From the NCBI RefSeq assembly GCF_003054195.1, contig NZ_QBKP01000004.1, forward strand, positions 286,016 through 350,015: 64,000 nucleotides of DNA, in the 5' to 3' direction. Below are positions 44,980-53,295 of this stretch, one piece after another (the stretch's first letter is position 1; the number at the start of each line of letters is the position of its first letter). The position numbers and the translations under genes were made by a program. The notes under the pieces were generated by a model. The model made no database searches and was not told the DNA's origin. It was given only the letters and a program-made list of their open reading frames with translations. The stretch comes from Gemmobacter caeni. GTDB taxonomy: Bacteria > Pseudomonadota > Alphaproteobacteria > Rhodobacterales > Rhodobacteraceae.

Positions 44980-47397
44980 TTACTTGCGCAGCGTGCCGCC
45001 GGTCGCCTTGGCGACCTTCTCGACGATCTTGGCCGAAACCGCCTCGATGTCCTTGTCGGTCAGCGTGGCGTCCTGCGGTTGCAGCCGCACGGTGATCGCC
45101 AGCGATTTCTTGCCCGCGCCCATCTGCGCCTCGGCCTTTTCGCCGGTGAACTGATCGAAGACGCGGACGCTTTCGATCAGCGCCTTGTCCGAACCGGCGG
45201 CGGCATTGACCAGCGTCAGCGCCTCGACCCCCGCATCCACCACGAAGGCGAAATCGCGTTCCACCGCTTGCAGGTCCGAAATCGCCAGCGCCGGGCGGGT
45301 CGGCGTCTTGACCTTGGGCTGCGGCACATTGGCGACCTGCACGGTGAAGGCCACGGCCGGGCCTTTCACGTCAAAGGCTTGCAGGATGCGCGGATGCACC
45401 TCGCCGAAAGTGCACAGCACATTCGGCCCCAGCCCGATCACGCCCGAGCGGCCGGGATGGAACCAGCCCGGCACCTTGCGGCTGATCTGCACCTTGGCCG
45501 GCGCACCGATCGCTGCCAGCACCGCCTCGGCATCGGATTTGGCGTCGAACACATCGACCGGACGGCGCGAGCCATAGGGATCGCGCGGCGCGGACGCCCC
45601 GATCAACAGGCCGGTTGCCACTGTCGCCTGTTCGCCGGGTTCACCACCCGAAAACACCGGGCCAACCTCAAACAGCGCCAGATCCATGAAGCCGCGCGCT
45701 TGGTTGCGGGCAGCGGCGCGCAGAAGGCCGGGCAGCAGGTCAGGCCGCAGATGCGTCATTTCCGACGAGATCGGGTTGTCCACCTTCACCGCATCGGCCC
45801 CGCCGCCAAAGGCCGCCGCCGCCGTCTGGTCGATGAAGCTGTAGGTCACACATTCATTATACCCAAGCGCCGCGATGGTGCGCCGGGCGGCCTTTTCGCG
45901 GGTTTGCAGCGGGGTCAGGATCGGCTTTGGCACACCGGGCAGGGCGCGGGCCATCGGCTTGCCCACCAGTTTCGACAGCGAGGCAACGCGCGCCACTTCT
46001 TCCACCAGATCGGCTTCGCCCTGCACATCGGGACGCCACGACGGCGGGGCGGCCTGATCGCCGGTCAGCGTGAAGCCCAGAGCCGCCAGCGTGCTGCGCT
46101 GATCGGCTTCGGGGATTTCCATGCCCACGAGCCGTTCGACGCGTTTCGCATCGAAGCGATAGCTGCGCGCGGTATCCGGCACGGCGCCATCGACCACGAT
46201 CTCCGACGCCTCTCCGCCGCAAAGATCAAGGATCATCTGCGTCGCCAGCTCCAGCCCCGGAAGGGTGAAGGCCGGGTCCGCGCCGCGTTCGAACCGATAG
46301 CGCGCGTCGGAGTTGACCTTCAGCGCGCGGCCGGTGGTGGCAATGGTGATCGGGTCCCAATAGGCCGATTCGAGGAACACATCGGTTGTGTCATCGGTGC
46401 AGCCCGACAACTCCCCCCCCATGATGCCGGCAAGGCTTTCGGGTTGGGCGTCGTCGGAAATCAGCATCATGCCGGGTTTCAGCGTATAAGTCTTGCCGTC
46501 CAGCGCCAGCAGTTCCTCACCGCCCGCCGCCGGATGGATGCGCAGATCGCCCTTCAGCTTGGCCACGTCAAAAACGTGCAGCGGGCGGTTCAGCCCGAAG
46601 GTGAAATAGTTGGTAATGTCAACCAGCGCCGAGATCGGCCGCAGCCCGATCGCCTTCAGCCGCGCCTGCATCCAGTCGGGCGAGGGGCCGTTCCTCACGC
46701 CGCGAATAGTGCGGCCCGCAAACAACGGGCAGCCCTTGGCTTTCAGGCTGTCGTCGATTTTTACACCGACGGGCGAGGCGAAGCTGCCCCTGATCGCCGG
46801 AATTTCCAGCGCCTTCAGCGTGCCAAGACCCCGCGCCGCCAGATCGCGGGCCAGACCGCGCACGCCCAGCCCGTCGGGGCGGTTCGGCGTGATCTTCACA
46901 TAGATCATCGGGTCGTTGAGGCCCTTCCAGTCGATGAAGCGCACGCCCACCGGCGCATCCTCCGGCAGGTCGATGATGCCGTTGTGGTCGTCAGACAGTT
47001 CAAGTTCGCGTTCCGAGCACAGCATCCCGTTGCTGTCGACGCCACGGATATTGCCGGGCTTCAGGTCAACCCCGGTGCCTGGCACATGGGTTCCGGTCGG
47101 GGCGAACACGCCCACGAGACCAGTGCGCGCATTCGGCGCGCCGCAGACCACCTGCACCTCCTCCATTGCGCCTTCCGGCCCGTTCGGCCAAGTGGCGACG
47201 CGGCAGACCCGCAGTCGGTCGGCATTGGGGTGCTGCACCGCCTCTATTACACGGCAAATGCGGAAGGCGCCCAGCTTCACCTCAGGATTCTCGACCTCCT
47301 CGACCTCGTGGCCGAGATCGGTGAGAGCGGTCAGGATCTGATCCAGCGTCGCGCTGGTTTCAAGATGATCCTTCAGCCAGGACAGGGTGAATTTCAT
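44980..47397 (-). CDS. pheT: Phenylalanyl-tRNA synthetase beta subunit
   Basis: PheT is the large subunit of the class IIc alpha2beta2 synthetase that charges tRNA-Phe. The 805-residue protein has the N-terminal tRNA-binding domain (about 39-150), B3/B4 editing domain, B5 domain and the C-terminal ferredoxin-fold anticodon-binding domain (about 711-805). The start MKFTLSWLKDHLETSATL is typical. The partner pheS is not adjacent within the window, so the two genes are separated here. The ATG at 47397 has no strong ribosome-binding site visible in its immediate leader. Confidence 0.97.
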   Translation of the reverse strand: MKFTLSWLKDHLETSATLDQILTALTDLGHEVEEVENPEVKLGAFRICRVIEAVQHPNADRLRVCRVATWPNGPEGAMEEVQVVCGAPNARTGLVGVFAPTGTHVPGTGVDLKPGNIRGVDSNGMLCSERELELSDDHNGIIDLPEDAPVGVRFIDWKGLNDPMIYVKITPNRPDGLGVRGLARDLAARGLGTLKALEIPAIRGSFASPVGVKIDDSLKAKGCPLFAGRTIRGVRNGPSPDWMQARLKAIGLRPISALVDITNYFTFGLNRPLHVFDVAKLKGDLRIHPAAGGEELLALDGKTYTLKPGMMLISDDAQPESLAGIMGGELSGCTDDTTDVFLESAYWDPITIATTGRALKVNSDARYRFERGADPAFTLPGLELATQMILDLCGGEASEIVVDGAVPDTARSYRFDAKRVERLVGMEIPEADQRSTLAALGFTLTGDQAAPPSWRPDVQGEADLVEEVARVASLSKLVGKPMARALPGVPKPILTPLQTREKAARRTIAALGYNECVTYSFIDQTAAAAFGGGADAVKVDNPISSEMTHLRPDLLPGLLRAAARNQARGFMDLALFEVGPVFSGGEPGEQATVATGLLIGASAPRDPYGSRRPVDVFDAKSDAEAVLAAIGAPAKVQISRKVPGWFHPGRSGVIGLGPNVLCTFGEVHPRILQAFDVKGPAVAFTVQVANVPQPKVKTPTRPALAISDLQAVERDFAFVVDAGVEALTLVNAAAGSDKALIESVRVFDQFTGEKAEAQMGAGKKSLAITVRLQPQDATLTDKDIEAVSAKIVEKVAKATGGTLRK

Positions 47398-47552
47398 GGC
47401 ACGCCTCTTGATTTTCGTGCCTTGGCCTTAGCGCATCGCGGCGCGAAGGGGAAGGGTGACGGGAGGCCGGTTTCTGCCGGGGAAACGGGCTGTCCACGTC
47501 GTGCATTGGGCTTGTTAATGATTGTGGTCGAAATGTGGTGTAAATGAGGCCT

Positions 47553-47684
47553 ATGAGTGACTGGCTTGAAATCCCGCAGGATCGTCCGCAATCGCGCCCG
47601 CAGCGTCTGGCGGTGTTGATGGGGCTGACCATACTTCTGGTGCTGGTCTCGGGCCTGCGGGCAGGGGCGGTTCCGCTGCCCTGA
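47553..47684 (+). CDS. Small single-span membrane protein (43 residues)
   Basis: This short open frame encodes a 43-residue peptide with a polar N-terminus of about 17 residues and one clear hydrophobic span (LAVLMGLTILLVLVSGL, residues about 19-35). The ATG at 47553 is preceded by GAGG at the right distance. It lies in the spacer between pheT and a GNAT gene. Codon third positions are GC-rich. I cannot name a function. Confidence 0.5.
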   Translation: MSDWLEIPQDRPQSRPQRLAVLMGLTILLVLVSGLRAGAVPLP

Positions 47685-47691
47685 CCGGCTG

Positions 47692-48273
47692 TCAAAGCCG
47701 CCTTATCATGGTTTCGGCGCTTTCAAAGCCGAAGGCATGGCGCAGAAGGCCCAGCCGCATCACCTCGGTGCCCTCGAAACCGTGCCGGGCGTAAAGCGCG
47801 CGGGCGCGTGTATTGGTATCCACGACCTCCAGCCGCACCTCGCCATAGCCGCGCTGGCGGGCAAGGTCGCACAGGGCCTCGACCAGCGCGCTGCCGATGC
47901 CGTGGCCGCGCGCGTCTTCCGCAACACAGATGCCGTCGACCAGGAAGCGGCGATTGTCGACCTCGTTACCAAGGGCGGCCAGCAAAGCGATGCGCCATGC
48001 GCCCCCGGCCATACCGAAGGTGGCGCGCAGGTCGGACCATTTGCCATCGGCAAAGCCGCCCTCGGGGGATTTGAAGCCGGCAAGGCCCAGCAGCCGTCCC
48101 TGACCCACCGCGCCGATGGCGTGATCGGCGCGGATGACCCGGTTCAGATAGGCCAGCGCCATCGGTTCCGGCCCCAGCACGCGACCCAGCTTGCCGCTGA
48201 ACGCCTGCCAGTACAGCCGCGCGGCTTCGGTGCGGTGTTCGGGGGCAATGCCAAGGGTCAGACGCAGGCTCAT
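47692..48273 (-). CDS. GNAT family N-acetyltransferase
   Basis: This 193-residue protein has the GNAT fold, with the acetyl-CoA pyrophosphate-binding loop at DARGHGIGSALVEAL (residues about 128-142, R/Q-x-x-G-x-G/A) and a later LEVVDTNTRARALYARHGF block. It moves an acetyl group from acetyl-CoA to an amine; the acceptor is unknown. I start it at ATG 48273; the frame continues upstream into the next gene without a better start. It overlaps the upstream gene's end by four bases and is cytosolic. Confidence 0.85.
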   Translation of the reverse strand: MSLRLTLGIAPEHRTEAARLYWQAFSGKLGRVLGPEPMALAYLNRVIRADHAIGAVGQGRLLGLAGFKSPEGGFADGKWSDLRATFGMAGGAWRIALLAALGNEVDNRRFLVDGICVAEDARGHGIGSALVEALCDLARQRGYGEVRLEVVDTNTRARALYARHGFEGTEVMRLGLLRHAFGFESAETMIRRL

Positions 48274-49106
48274 GCCAGTCCGGCCCGGAGCAAGGGCTCC
48301 TGTCCCGCGCCGAGCACCCAGCCCTCTTCCGACCTGGCTTCCGGCGGGCATTCCAGCAGCGCAGGCAGGTGCCCGGCCCCGGCAAGGCGATAGAGCGCAC
48401 GCGCCAGAAGCCGCACCTGCGCGCGGTCTTTCACCGCGTCGCCCTCAGCGCGCACTTCGGCATCCAGAAGCGAGGGATATACCTCAGCCAGCGTGATGCG
48501 CGCGGGCGGCTCGAACGGCCAGACGGCGGTCCCGGGGCGCCGGGCCAGACGGGCGACCACCGGCAGGCCGGTCAGCGATTGTGACCCGACCGAGCCGGTG
48601 GTGTACAGCTTCCAGACCGGCTGGGCGCGCCGGATTCGCTGTTCCACCCCGCGCCGTTCGGTCAGCCCGAGCGCGGCATAATCCACGATCTTTCGGCGGG
48701 GCAGGCCGGGCAGGTCGACCGTGACCGGGCATCCCCAGAACGGGCCGCCGCCGCCCAGACGACGATTGATTGCCGCCGCCAGTTCGAAGCGGTTGTTGGC
48801 ATTGTCCGGCCCGTCCTGCACCGCGCGTTCCAGCCAGTCGTGCAGACTGCGCGCCGTGGCCTGCCCGGTCAGCCGGGCGGCGAAACCGGCGGGATAACCC
48901 ATCGGAAAGTCAAACCCCACCAGCCACTCGCCGGTCGCTGTTTCCGCGATGATCCGCGCCTCGGCCTCGGCCCTTGTCCGGCAGTAGATCTGACGCTCGC
49001 CCGCAGCGGTGCACAGGCCGATCCAGATGGCATCGGCGCTGTCGCGCGCCGGGGTGGGGCGGCTGGCCGCCGACCAATCCACCACGGTGATGTTCAGCCC
49101 GCGCAT
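48270..49106 (-). CDS. Uncharacterised protein next to mobA
   Basis: This 278-residue soluble protein is not clearly assigned. It begins with NITVVDWSAAS, which resembles the start of RNase H/DUF429-like folds that bind a divalent metal, and has further acidic residues (VGFDFPMGYPAGF, AEVYPSLLD). It overlaps mobA by 13 bases on the same strand and a GNAT gene on the other side by four. Its position suggests a link with molybdenum cofactor maturation, but this is only context. Homologues seem confined to related bacteria. Confidence 0.65.
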   Translation of the reverse strand: MRGLNITVVDWSAASRPTPARDSADAIWIGLCTAAGERQIYCRTRAEAEARIIAETATGEWLVGFDFPMGYPAGFAARLTGQATARSLHDWLERAVQDGPDNANNRFELAAAINRRLGGGGPFWGCPVTVDLPGLPRRKIVDYAALGLTERRGVEQRIRRAQPVWKLYTTGSVGSQSLTGLPVVARLARRPGTAVWPFEPPARITLAEVYPSLLDAEVRAEGDAVKDRAQVRLLARALYRLAGAGHLPALLECPPEARSEEGWVLGAGQEPLLRAGLA

Positions 49107-49675
49107 CGGATCGCCTGTTCCGCCGCTGCAAGGTCGTCCTGGGTGTTCAGGTTGAAGAACGGATCGGGTGTGCCGCCGGGGAAGGGGGCGGCGACGGCGC
49201 CATGGGCCGCGCAGAAGTCCATCATCCGCGCCTTGCCCGCAGCCAGCCAGTCCCGCAGGGCGGCGCGCAGCGCCAGCGGCCACAGCGCGAAGGTCGGATG
49301 CGCGCGGCCACCACATGTGGCATAGGCCAGTCCGCCATCGTCGGCCATCCACAGGCGCGGCACCAGATCGCCGGGGAAGAACGGGGTATCCACCGCCACG
49401 CTGACAAGCGCATCCGCGCCTTCGCTGGCCTCCAGCGCCGCCAGAATGCCCGACAGCGGCCCTTGCGACACATCATCGGCGAGCACGGGCAGGCCGGTGA
49501 AGGCCAACCGCGCCGGATCGCCATTGGCCGAAAGACAAAGCCTGTGAACCTGCGGTTCAAGGCGCGCGATGGCGTTCAGGATCAGAGGCTGGCCCGCCAG
49601 CGGCAGCAATGCCTTGTCAGCACCGCCCATGCGTCGCCCGCCGCCGCCTGCAAGGATAACCCCGTCGATGCGCAT
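49094..49675 (-). CDS. mobA: Molybdenum cofactor guanylyltransferase
   Basis: MobA transfers GMP to molybdopterin to make the bis-MGD form used by many oxidoreductases. The 193-residue protein has the LAGGGGRRMGGADKALLPL nucleotide-binding motif (residues 8-26) and DTPFFPGDLV. The start at 49675 follows GGAGGAGG. It shares a 13-base overlap with the downstream unknown gene, so the two are coupled, and is divergent from azlC. It acts in the cytoplasm before insertion into enzymes such as formate or nitrate dehydrogenases. Confidence 0.93.
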   Translation of the reverse strand: MRIDGVILAGGGGRRMGGADKALLPLAGQPLILNAIARLEPQVHRLCLSANGDPARLAFTGLPVLADDVSQGPLSGILAALEASEGADALVSVAVDTPFFPGDLVPRLWMADDGGLAYATCGGRAHPTFALWPLALRAALRDWLAAGKARMMDFCAAHGAVAAPFPGGTPDPFFNLNTQDDLAAAEQAIRCAG

Positions 49676-49751
49676 GACCTCCTCCGGGTTGCAGCCCGCC
49701 CCGCAAAGCCCTAAGCCTTCTGCACCGGCCGGTAAAGCCGGTTCCTCCGAC

Positions 49752-50471
49752 ATGCCGGATTGTCCCATGCCTTCTCCACTGCGCGCCGCTTTCCTGCGCG
49801 GCCTTGCCGCCTCCTTGCCTTTCGTGCTGGTCATCGGACCGTTCGGAACCCTGTTTGGCGTGGTCGCCACCGGGGCGGGGATGACGGTGCTTGAAACCAT
49901 GGGGTTTTCGGTGGTGGTCATCGCCGGCGCCGCGCAGTTCGCGGCGGTGCAGCTTATGCAGGACGGCGCGCCGCTGGTGGTGGTGATCTTCACCGCTGCC
50001 GCCGTGAACCTCCGCATGGCGATGTATTCCGCCTCGCTGGCGCCGCATCTGGGGCTGGCGAAGCTGTGGCAGCGGGCACTGATTTCCTACCTTCTGGTGG
50101 ATCAGAGCTATGTCGCTGCCATCACCGAGTTTACCCGCAACCCGGATCGCCCGGTGGCAGAGAAAGTCGCCTATTTCTTTGGCACGGTCAGCCTTGTCGT
50201 GCCGCTTTGGTATCTGTCCACCTGGGGTGGGGCAGCTTTTGGCAAGGCGATTCCGCCTGACCTCGCGCTGGATTTCGCCGTGCCCATCGCCTTTCTGGCG
50301 ATGATCGCCCCGGTCCTGCGCACACCTGCGCATTATGCCGCCGCCCTTGTTTCGGTCGGGGGCACGCTGGCCCTGTGGTGGATGCCCTATTCCTCGGGGC
50401 TGCTGGTTGCCTCGGCGGCGGCGATGGTCGTCGGGGCGCTGGTTGAAACCCTGTGGGAGAAACGCGCATGA
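49752..50471 (+). CDS. azlC: AzlC-type branched-chain amino-acid exporter subunit
   Basis: This 239-residue membrane protein matches AzlC, with five to six membrane spans and conserved AAQFAAVQLM and AAAVNLRMAMYSASLAPHL blocks. With AzlD it exports branched-chain amino acids in Bacillus and relatives. Two starts are possible, ATG 49752 and ATG 49767; neither has a strong ribosome-binding site, and I report the longer one. It is divergent from mobA and overlaps azlD by four bases. Confidence 0.88.
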   Translation: MPDCPMPSPLRAAFLRGLAASLPFVLVIGPFGTLFGVVATGAGMTVLETMGFSVVVIAGAAQFAAVQLMQDGAPLVVVIFTAAAVNLRMAMYSASLAPHLGLAKLWQRALISYLLVDQSYVAAITEFTRNPDRPVAEKVAYFFGTVSLVVPLWYLSTWGGAAFGKAIPPDLALDFAVPIAFLAMIAPVLRTPAHYAAALVSVGGTLALWWMPYSSGLLVASAAAMVVGALVETLWEKRA

Positions 50472-50821
50472 GCCCCGATCAACTGCCCGAGATCATCGCG
50501 GTCAAATGGAAGCTCTGGACCCTGATCGTCGCGCTGGGGGCGCTGACCTTCGCGCTGCGCTTTTCGTTTCTGGGGGTGATCGGGGCGCGGCCTCTGCCGC
50601 CGATGGTGCTGCGGCTGCTGCGCTATACGCCGATGGCGGTGATTCCGGGGCTGGTGGCGCCCGCCGTGCTGTGGCCCGCCGCAACGGGCGGCGAGACAGA
50701 TCCGGTGCGGCTTGCCGCTGCGGTGATGACGGTGCTGGCCGGGGTGATCACCCGCAACACGCTGGCGTCGATCGGCGCAGGTGTTGCGGTGCTGTTCGGT
50801 CTGCCGCTGCTGCTGGGCTGA
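50468..50821 (+). CDS. azlD: AzlD-type branched-chain amino-acid exporter subunit
   Basis: This 117-residue protein has four hydrophobic segments and matches the small partner subunit AzlD (YgaH-like): TFALRFSFLGVIG and LRYTPMAVIPGLVAPAVLW are typical. It forms a two-component exporter with AzlC in the inner membrane. Its ATG overlaps the azlC stop (ATGA). Confidence 0.88.
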   Translation: MSPDQLPEIIAVKWKLWTLIVALGALTFALRFSFLGVIGARPLPPMVLRLLRYTPMAVIPGLVAPAVLWPAATGGETDPVRLAAAVMTVLAGVITRNTLASIGAGVAVLFGLPLLLG

Positions 50822-50833
50822 GCCCGCCGCGCC

Positions 50834-51472
50834 TTACTGCGCGGCGGCGGCATCCTGCTCCGCCAGACGGGGATCGCCCGCCTGCACCAGCAGAACGCCA
50901 TGATTGTCGTCTGCATCATCGTCGGTGATCTTGCGCTCGGTCACGCCCGGCAGCTTGCCGAATTCTTCCATCAGCTTCTTCGGGAACCAGGTGTGCGGCA
51001 GGGTTTCAAAGCCGGGCACGCCCCGCAGGATGGTCGAGACGGCATCGGTGCAATGCGCCTTCGGCACCGCGCCGTAGGACATCGCACGCTGCATCGCCAG
51101 TTGCGCGGCCTCGGGCGAGACGATCTTGGTCTGCTCGACGACGTAGTAGGTTTCGCGGGCGTGATAGTCGATGTAGAAATTGACCATCTTGTCGGTCATG
51201 CCGAAATGCACGTCATTGCGTTCGGCCAGACGCGGCAGTTTCCAGCTTCCCGCCGGATCGAACATGATCCGCTGCGAGCCGTTGATCATCAGCCCTGCAT
51301 GCGCGCCGGAGCCGTTGCGGGTGCTGATCACCGTGAACAGCGTGATCGCGGGCGGGCCGTCATGCACATAGCGCGCCTTTGCGACGGCTTCATCCGGTGC
51401 CCAGGTCGGCTCGGCTGCGCCGCAGGCGGACAGGGTTGCGACGAGGGCAACACAAAGCAGATGGCGGCGCAT
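50834..51472 (-). CDS. Putative lipoprotein of unknown function
   Basis: This 212-residue protein begins with a lipoprotein signal (hydrophobic LLCVALVATLSAC, Cys17 as lipid site), so it should be anchored in the membrane facing the periplasm. The body has a GAHAGLMINGSQRIMFDPAGSW region with His, and a YHARETYYVVEQ region that recall papain-like fold proteins, but I see no firm catalytic triad. Homologues appear common in Rhodobacterales. It stands alone next to the small COX subunit gene. Confidence 0.8.
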   Translation of the reverse strand: MRRHLLCVALVATLSACGAAEPTWAPDEAVAKARYVHDGPPAITLFTVISTRNGSGAHAGLMINGSQRIMFDPAGSWKLPRLAERNDVHFGMTDKMVNFYIDYHARETYYVVEQTKIVSPEAAQLAMQRAMSYGAVPKAHCTDAVSTILRGVPGFETLPHTWFPKKLMEEFGKLPGVTERKITDDDADDNHGVLLVQAGDPRLAEQDAAAAQ

Positions 51473-51556
51473 CGGGCGCTCCTTCAGGATGTCGGGCAGG
51501 AGGTCGGGGCCGGGCCGGGGTTTGACCCCCGGGGCCCGGTCCGCCGGAGACCGGGA

Positions 51557-51691
51557 TCAGGAATTGGCCAGAGCCATGAAGATCAGAACGCCGATGGCGA
51601 TGCCTGCGCCCCAGGTCGACATGCGGATGAAGCCCGCGAAGGTCTTTTCGTGTTCGCGGATGTCCATGCTGCCATGCTTGTGTTCGGCCAT
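51557..51691 (-). CDS. aa3-type cytochrome c oxidase subunit IV
   Basis: This 44-residue protein is the small bacterial subunit IV of aa3 oxidase (COX4_pro_2), with one membrane helix. The start MAEHKHGSMDIREHEKTF is very close to the Paracoccus/Rhodobacter subunit IV. It stabilises the aa3 oxidase complex in the inner membrane. The start at 51691 follows a GGGAGA site, and an upstream ATG at 51742 would add 17 unlikely residues. The ctaA gene for its heme A is elsewhere in the window. Confidence 0.88.
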   Translation of the reverse strand: MAEHKHGSMDIREHEKTFAGFIRMSTWGAGIAIGVLIFMALANS

Positions 51692-51764
51692 AGGTGCGTC
51701 TCCCGGATCTGCCGTGATTTTCCAACCCGATACCTGATTCACCGGGGGCTGTCACCTCCCCGCG

Positions 51765-52262
51765 TCACGCTTCGGGGGCAGGGTGTTGCGGCTCCGCCGG
51801 GGCCGGTTCGTCCCAGTCCTGCGCCAGACGAAAGCCGATGCGGCGTGGCGGGGCGTCGGGCATTTCGCGCGGGATGGCCCGCAGCGCGACATTCAGCTGG
51901 CTGACATGCTGCACAAGCTGCATCTTCGCCCCGTCCTCGTCCCGACCGTAGAAGGTGATCAGATCGGGGTCGAAATAGCCCAGCCCCTCGATCCGCAGCA
52001 CGCCGACCTCGCCCCCCGCGAATCCCATCGCCACCTCATGTCTGGCATCAAGCTGGCTTTCGAAATTGCGGATATAAAGGATGAGCCGCTCATAGGCCCA
52101 TTCGGCCGGGCTTTTCTGTTCCACGGGTTTGCGCGCCACGGCGGCGGGCAGGGGCTGCTGTTCTGCCGTTTCCGGCGCATCCGGGTCGGCATGGACGACA
52201 TGGGCGCAAGGCAGGGCGCTGGCTTCCAGAACCTCGGCAGAGGTGGCGATTTCGTCGATCAT
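51765..52262 (-). CDS. Conserved Rhodobacterales protein (DUF6173-like)
   Basis: This 165-residue protein has an N-terminal low-complexity region and a conserved C-terminal part with WAYERLILYIRNFESQLD and LGYFDPDLITFYGRD blocks, known to me as a family found in Rhodobacterales (probably DUF6173); the function is unknown. It ends with a Pro/Ala-rich tail. I start it at ATG 52262, which overlaps the upstream stop (ATGA) and has GTGGAG before it; an ATG 12 bases upstream is possible. It follows an MBL-fold hydrolase in one operon. Confidence 0.75.
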   Translation of the reverse strand: MIDEIATSAEVLEASALPCAHVVHADPDAPETAEQQPLPAAVARKPVEQKSPAEWAYERLILYIRNFESQLDARHEVAMGFAGGEVGVLRIEGLGYFDPDLITFYGRDEDGAKMQLVQHVSQLNVALRAIPREMPDAPPRRIGFRLAQDWDEPAPAEPQHPAPEA

Positions 52263-53293
52263 GTGCGGCTCCACATCCAGGCTCCTTCCGGGGACAGGAC
52301 GCGTTTCGCAAGCCCCCTGTGCAGAAGGTAGGTCAGATGTGCCATGGCTTCCACCATCGCAAGGCCATATTCCCCGTCACCGATGCTGCGGCGGAAGAGG
52401 GCAGGGAAGCACCCCGTCGCGGTCTGTGGCTGTTCCAGATGCGCCAGAAGGCGGGTGATGGCGCTGTCGTGGTTTTCCTCAAGCTGGTGCAGCCGCAGTG
52501 GCAGGCCGGTGAAGGGCAACTTGTGTCCGGGCAGCACCAGATGCCGGGGTTCGGCCAGTGTGGCGAAGCGGCGGCAACTGTCGATCCAGTCACCCAGCGG
52601 GTCGGCCAGCGGTTCGGTCGGATAGACCCCGATATTGGGCGAGATCGAGGCCAGAAGCTGATCGCCGCCGATCACCAGATCGTCGCTCTCGCTCCAGAAG
52701 GTCGCGTGTTCCGGGGCGTGGCCGTCACCGCAATGCACCCGCCAGCGCCGCCCGCCCATGGTCAGGCTGTCGCCTTCGGCGATGCGGGTAAAGCCCAGTG
52801 GCAGCGGATGCACGACGTCGCAGAAGTTGAAGGGCCGTTCCGTCGCGCGCTTTTCCAGCAGCGCCGCATCCATCCCGGCACCGCGCCAGAAGGCGAGCTG
52901 TTCCGGCGTGGCGGCGGGCTGTTCGTCCAGCGTCAGCATCCGGGCATAAAGCCAGGCGGTGCGGGTGGTCACAAGCTCCGCCCCGCGTGCCATGAACCAT
53001 CCGGCAAGACCAATATGGTCGGGATGGTGATGCGTAACCACCACCCGCCGCACCGGGCGGCCCGCCAGCGGGCCATCCAGAAGCGCCTGCCATTCGGTGC
53101 GCGCGCGGCGGGTATCCAGCCCGGTGTCGATCAGTGTCCAGCCATCGCCCTCGTCCAGCGCGTAGACATTGACGTGATCCAGCGCCATCGGCAGCGGCAG
53201 CCGCAGCCACAGAACGCCTTCCGCAATTTCGACCGAGCCGCCCGCTGCGGGCGGCTCGAACGGATAGCGCAGGCCGGTGCTGCGGGTATCCAT
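52259..53293 (-). CDS. MBL-fold metallohydrolase
   Basis: This 344-residue protein has the metallo-beta-lactamase fold; the metal-binding motif THHHPDHIGLAGWF (residues about 87-100) and a later GDGHAPEHATF and GDQLL block complete the binuclear site, with a final GHKLPFTG histidine. It would hydrolyse a thioester, ester or phosphodiester. It starts just after the acyl-CoA dehydrogenase gene (ATG 53293, or GTG 53299), so a role in CoA-thioester or lipid handling is likely. It is coupled to the downstream unknown gene. Confidence 0.85.
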   Translation of the reverse strand: MDTRSTGLRYPFEPPAAGGSVEIAEGVLWLRLPLPMALDHVNVYALDEGDGWTLIDTGLDTRRARTEWQALLDGPLAGRPVRRVVVTHHHPDHIGLAGWFMARGAELVTTRTAWLYARMLTLDEQPAATPEQLAFWRGAGMDAALLEKRATERPFNFCDVVHPLPLGFTRIAEGDSLTMGGRRWRVHCGDGHAPEHATFWSESDDLVIGGDQLLASISPNIGVYPTEPLADPLGDWIDSCRRFATLAEPRHLVLPGHKLPFTGLPLRLHQLEENHDSAITRLLAHLEQPQTATGCFPALFRRSIGDGEYGLAMVEAMAHLTYLLHRGLAKRVLSPEGAWMWSRT

Positions 53294-53295
53294 GC

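Noticed and set aside
44932..47547. An 871-codon open frame on the plus strand opposite pheT
   Set aside because: It is antisense to the well-conserved pheT gene and has the same shadow composition; no start site, domain or homology supports it.
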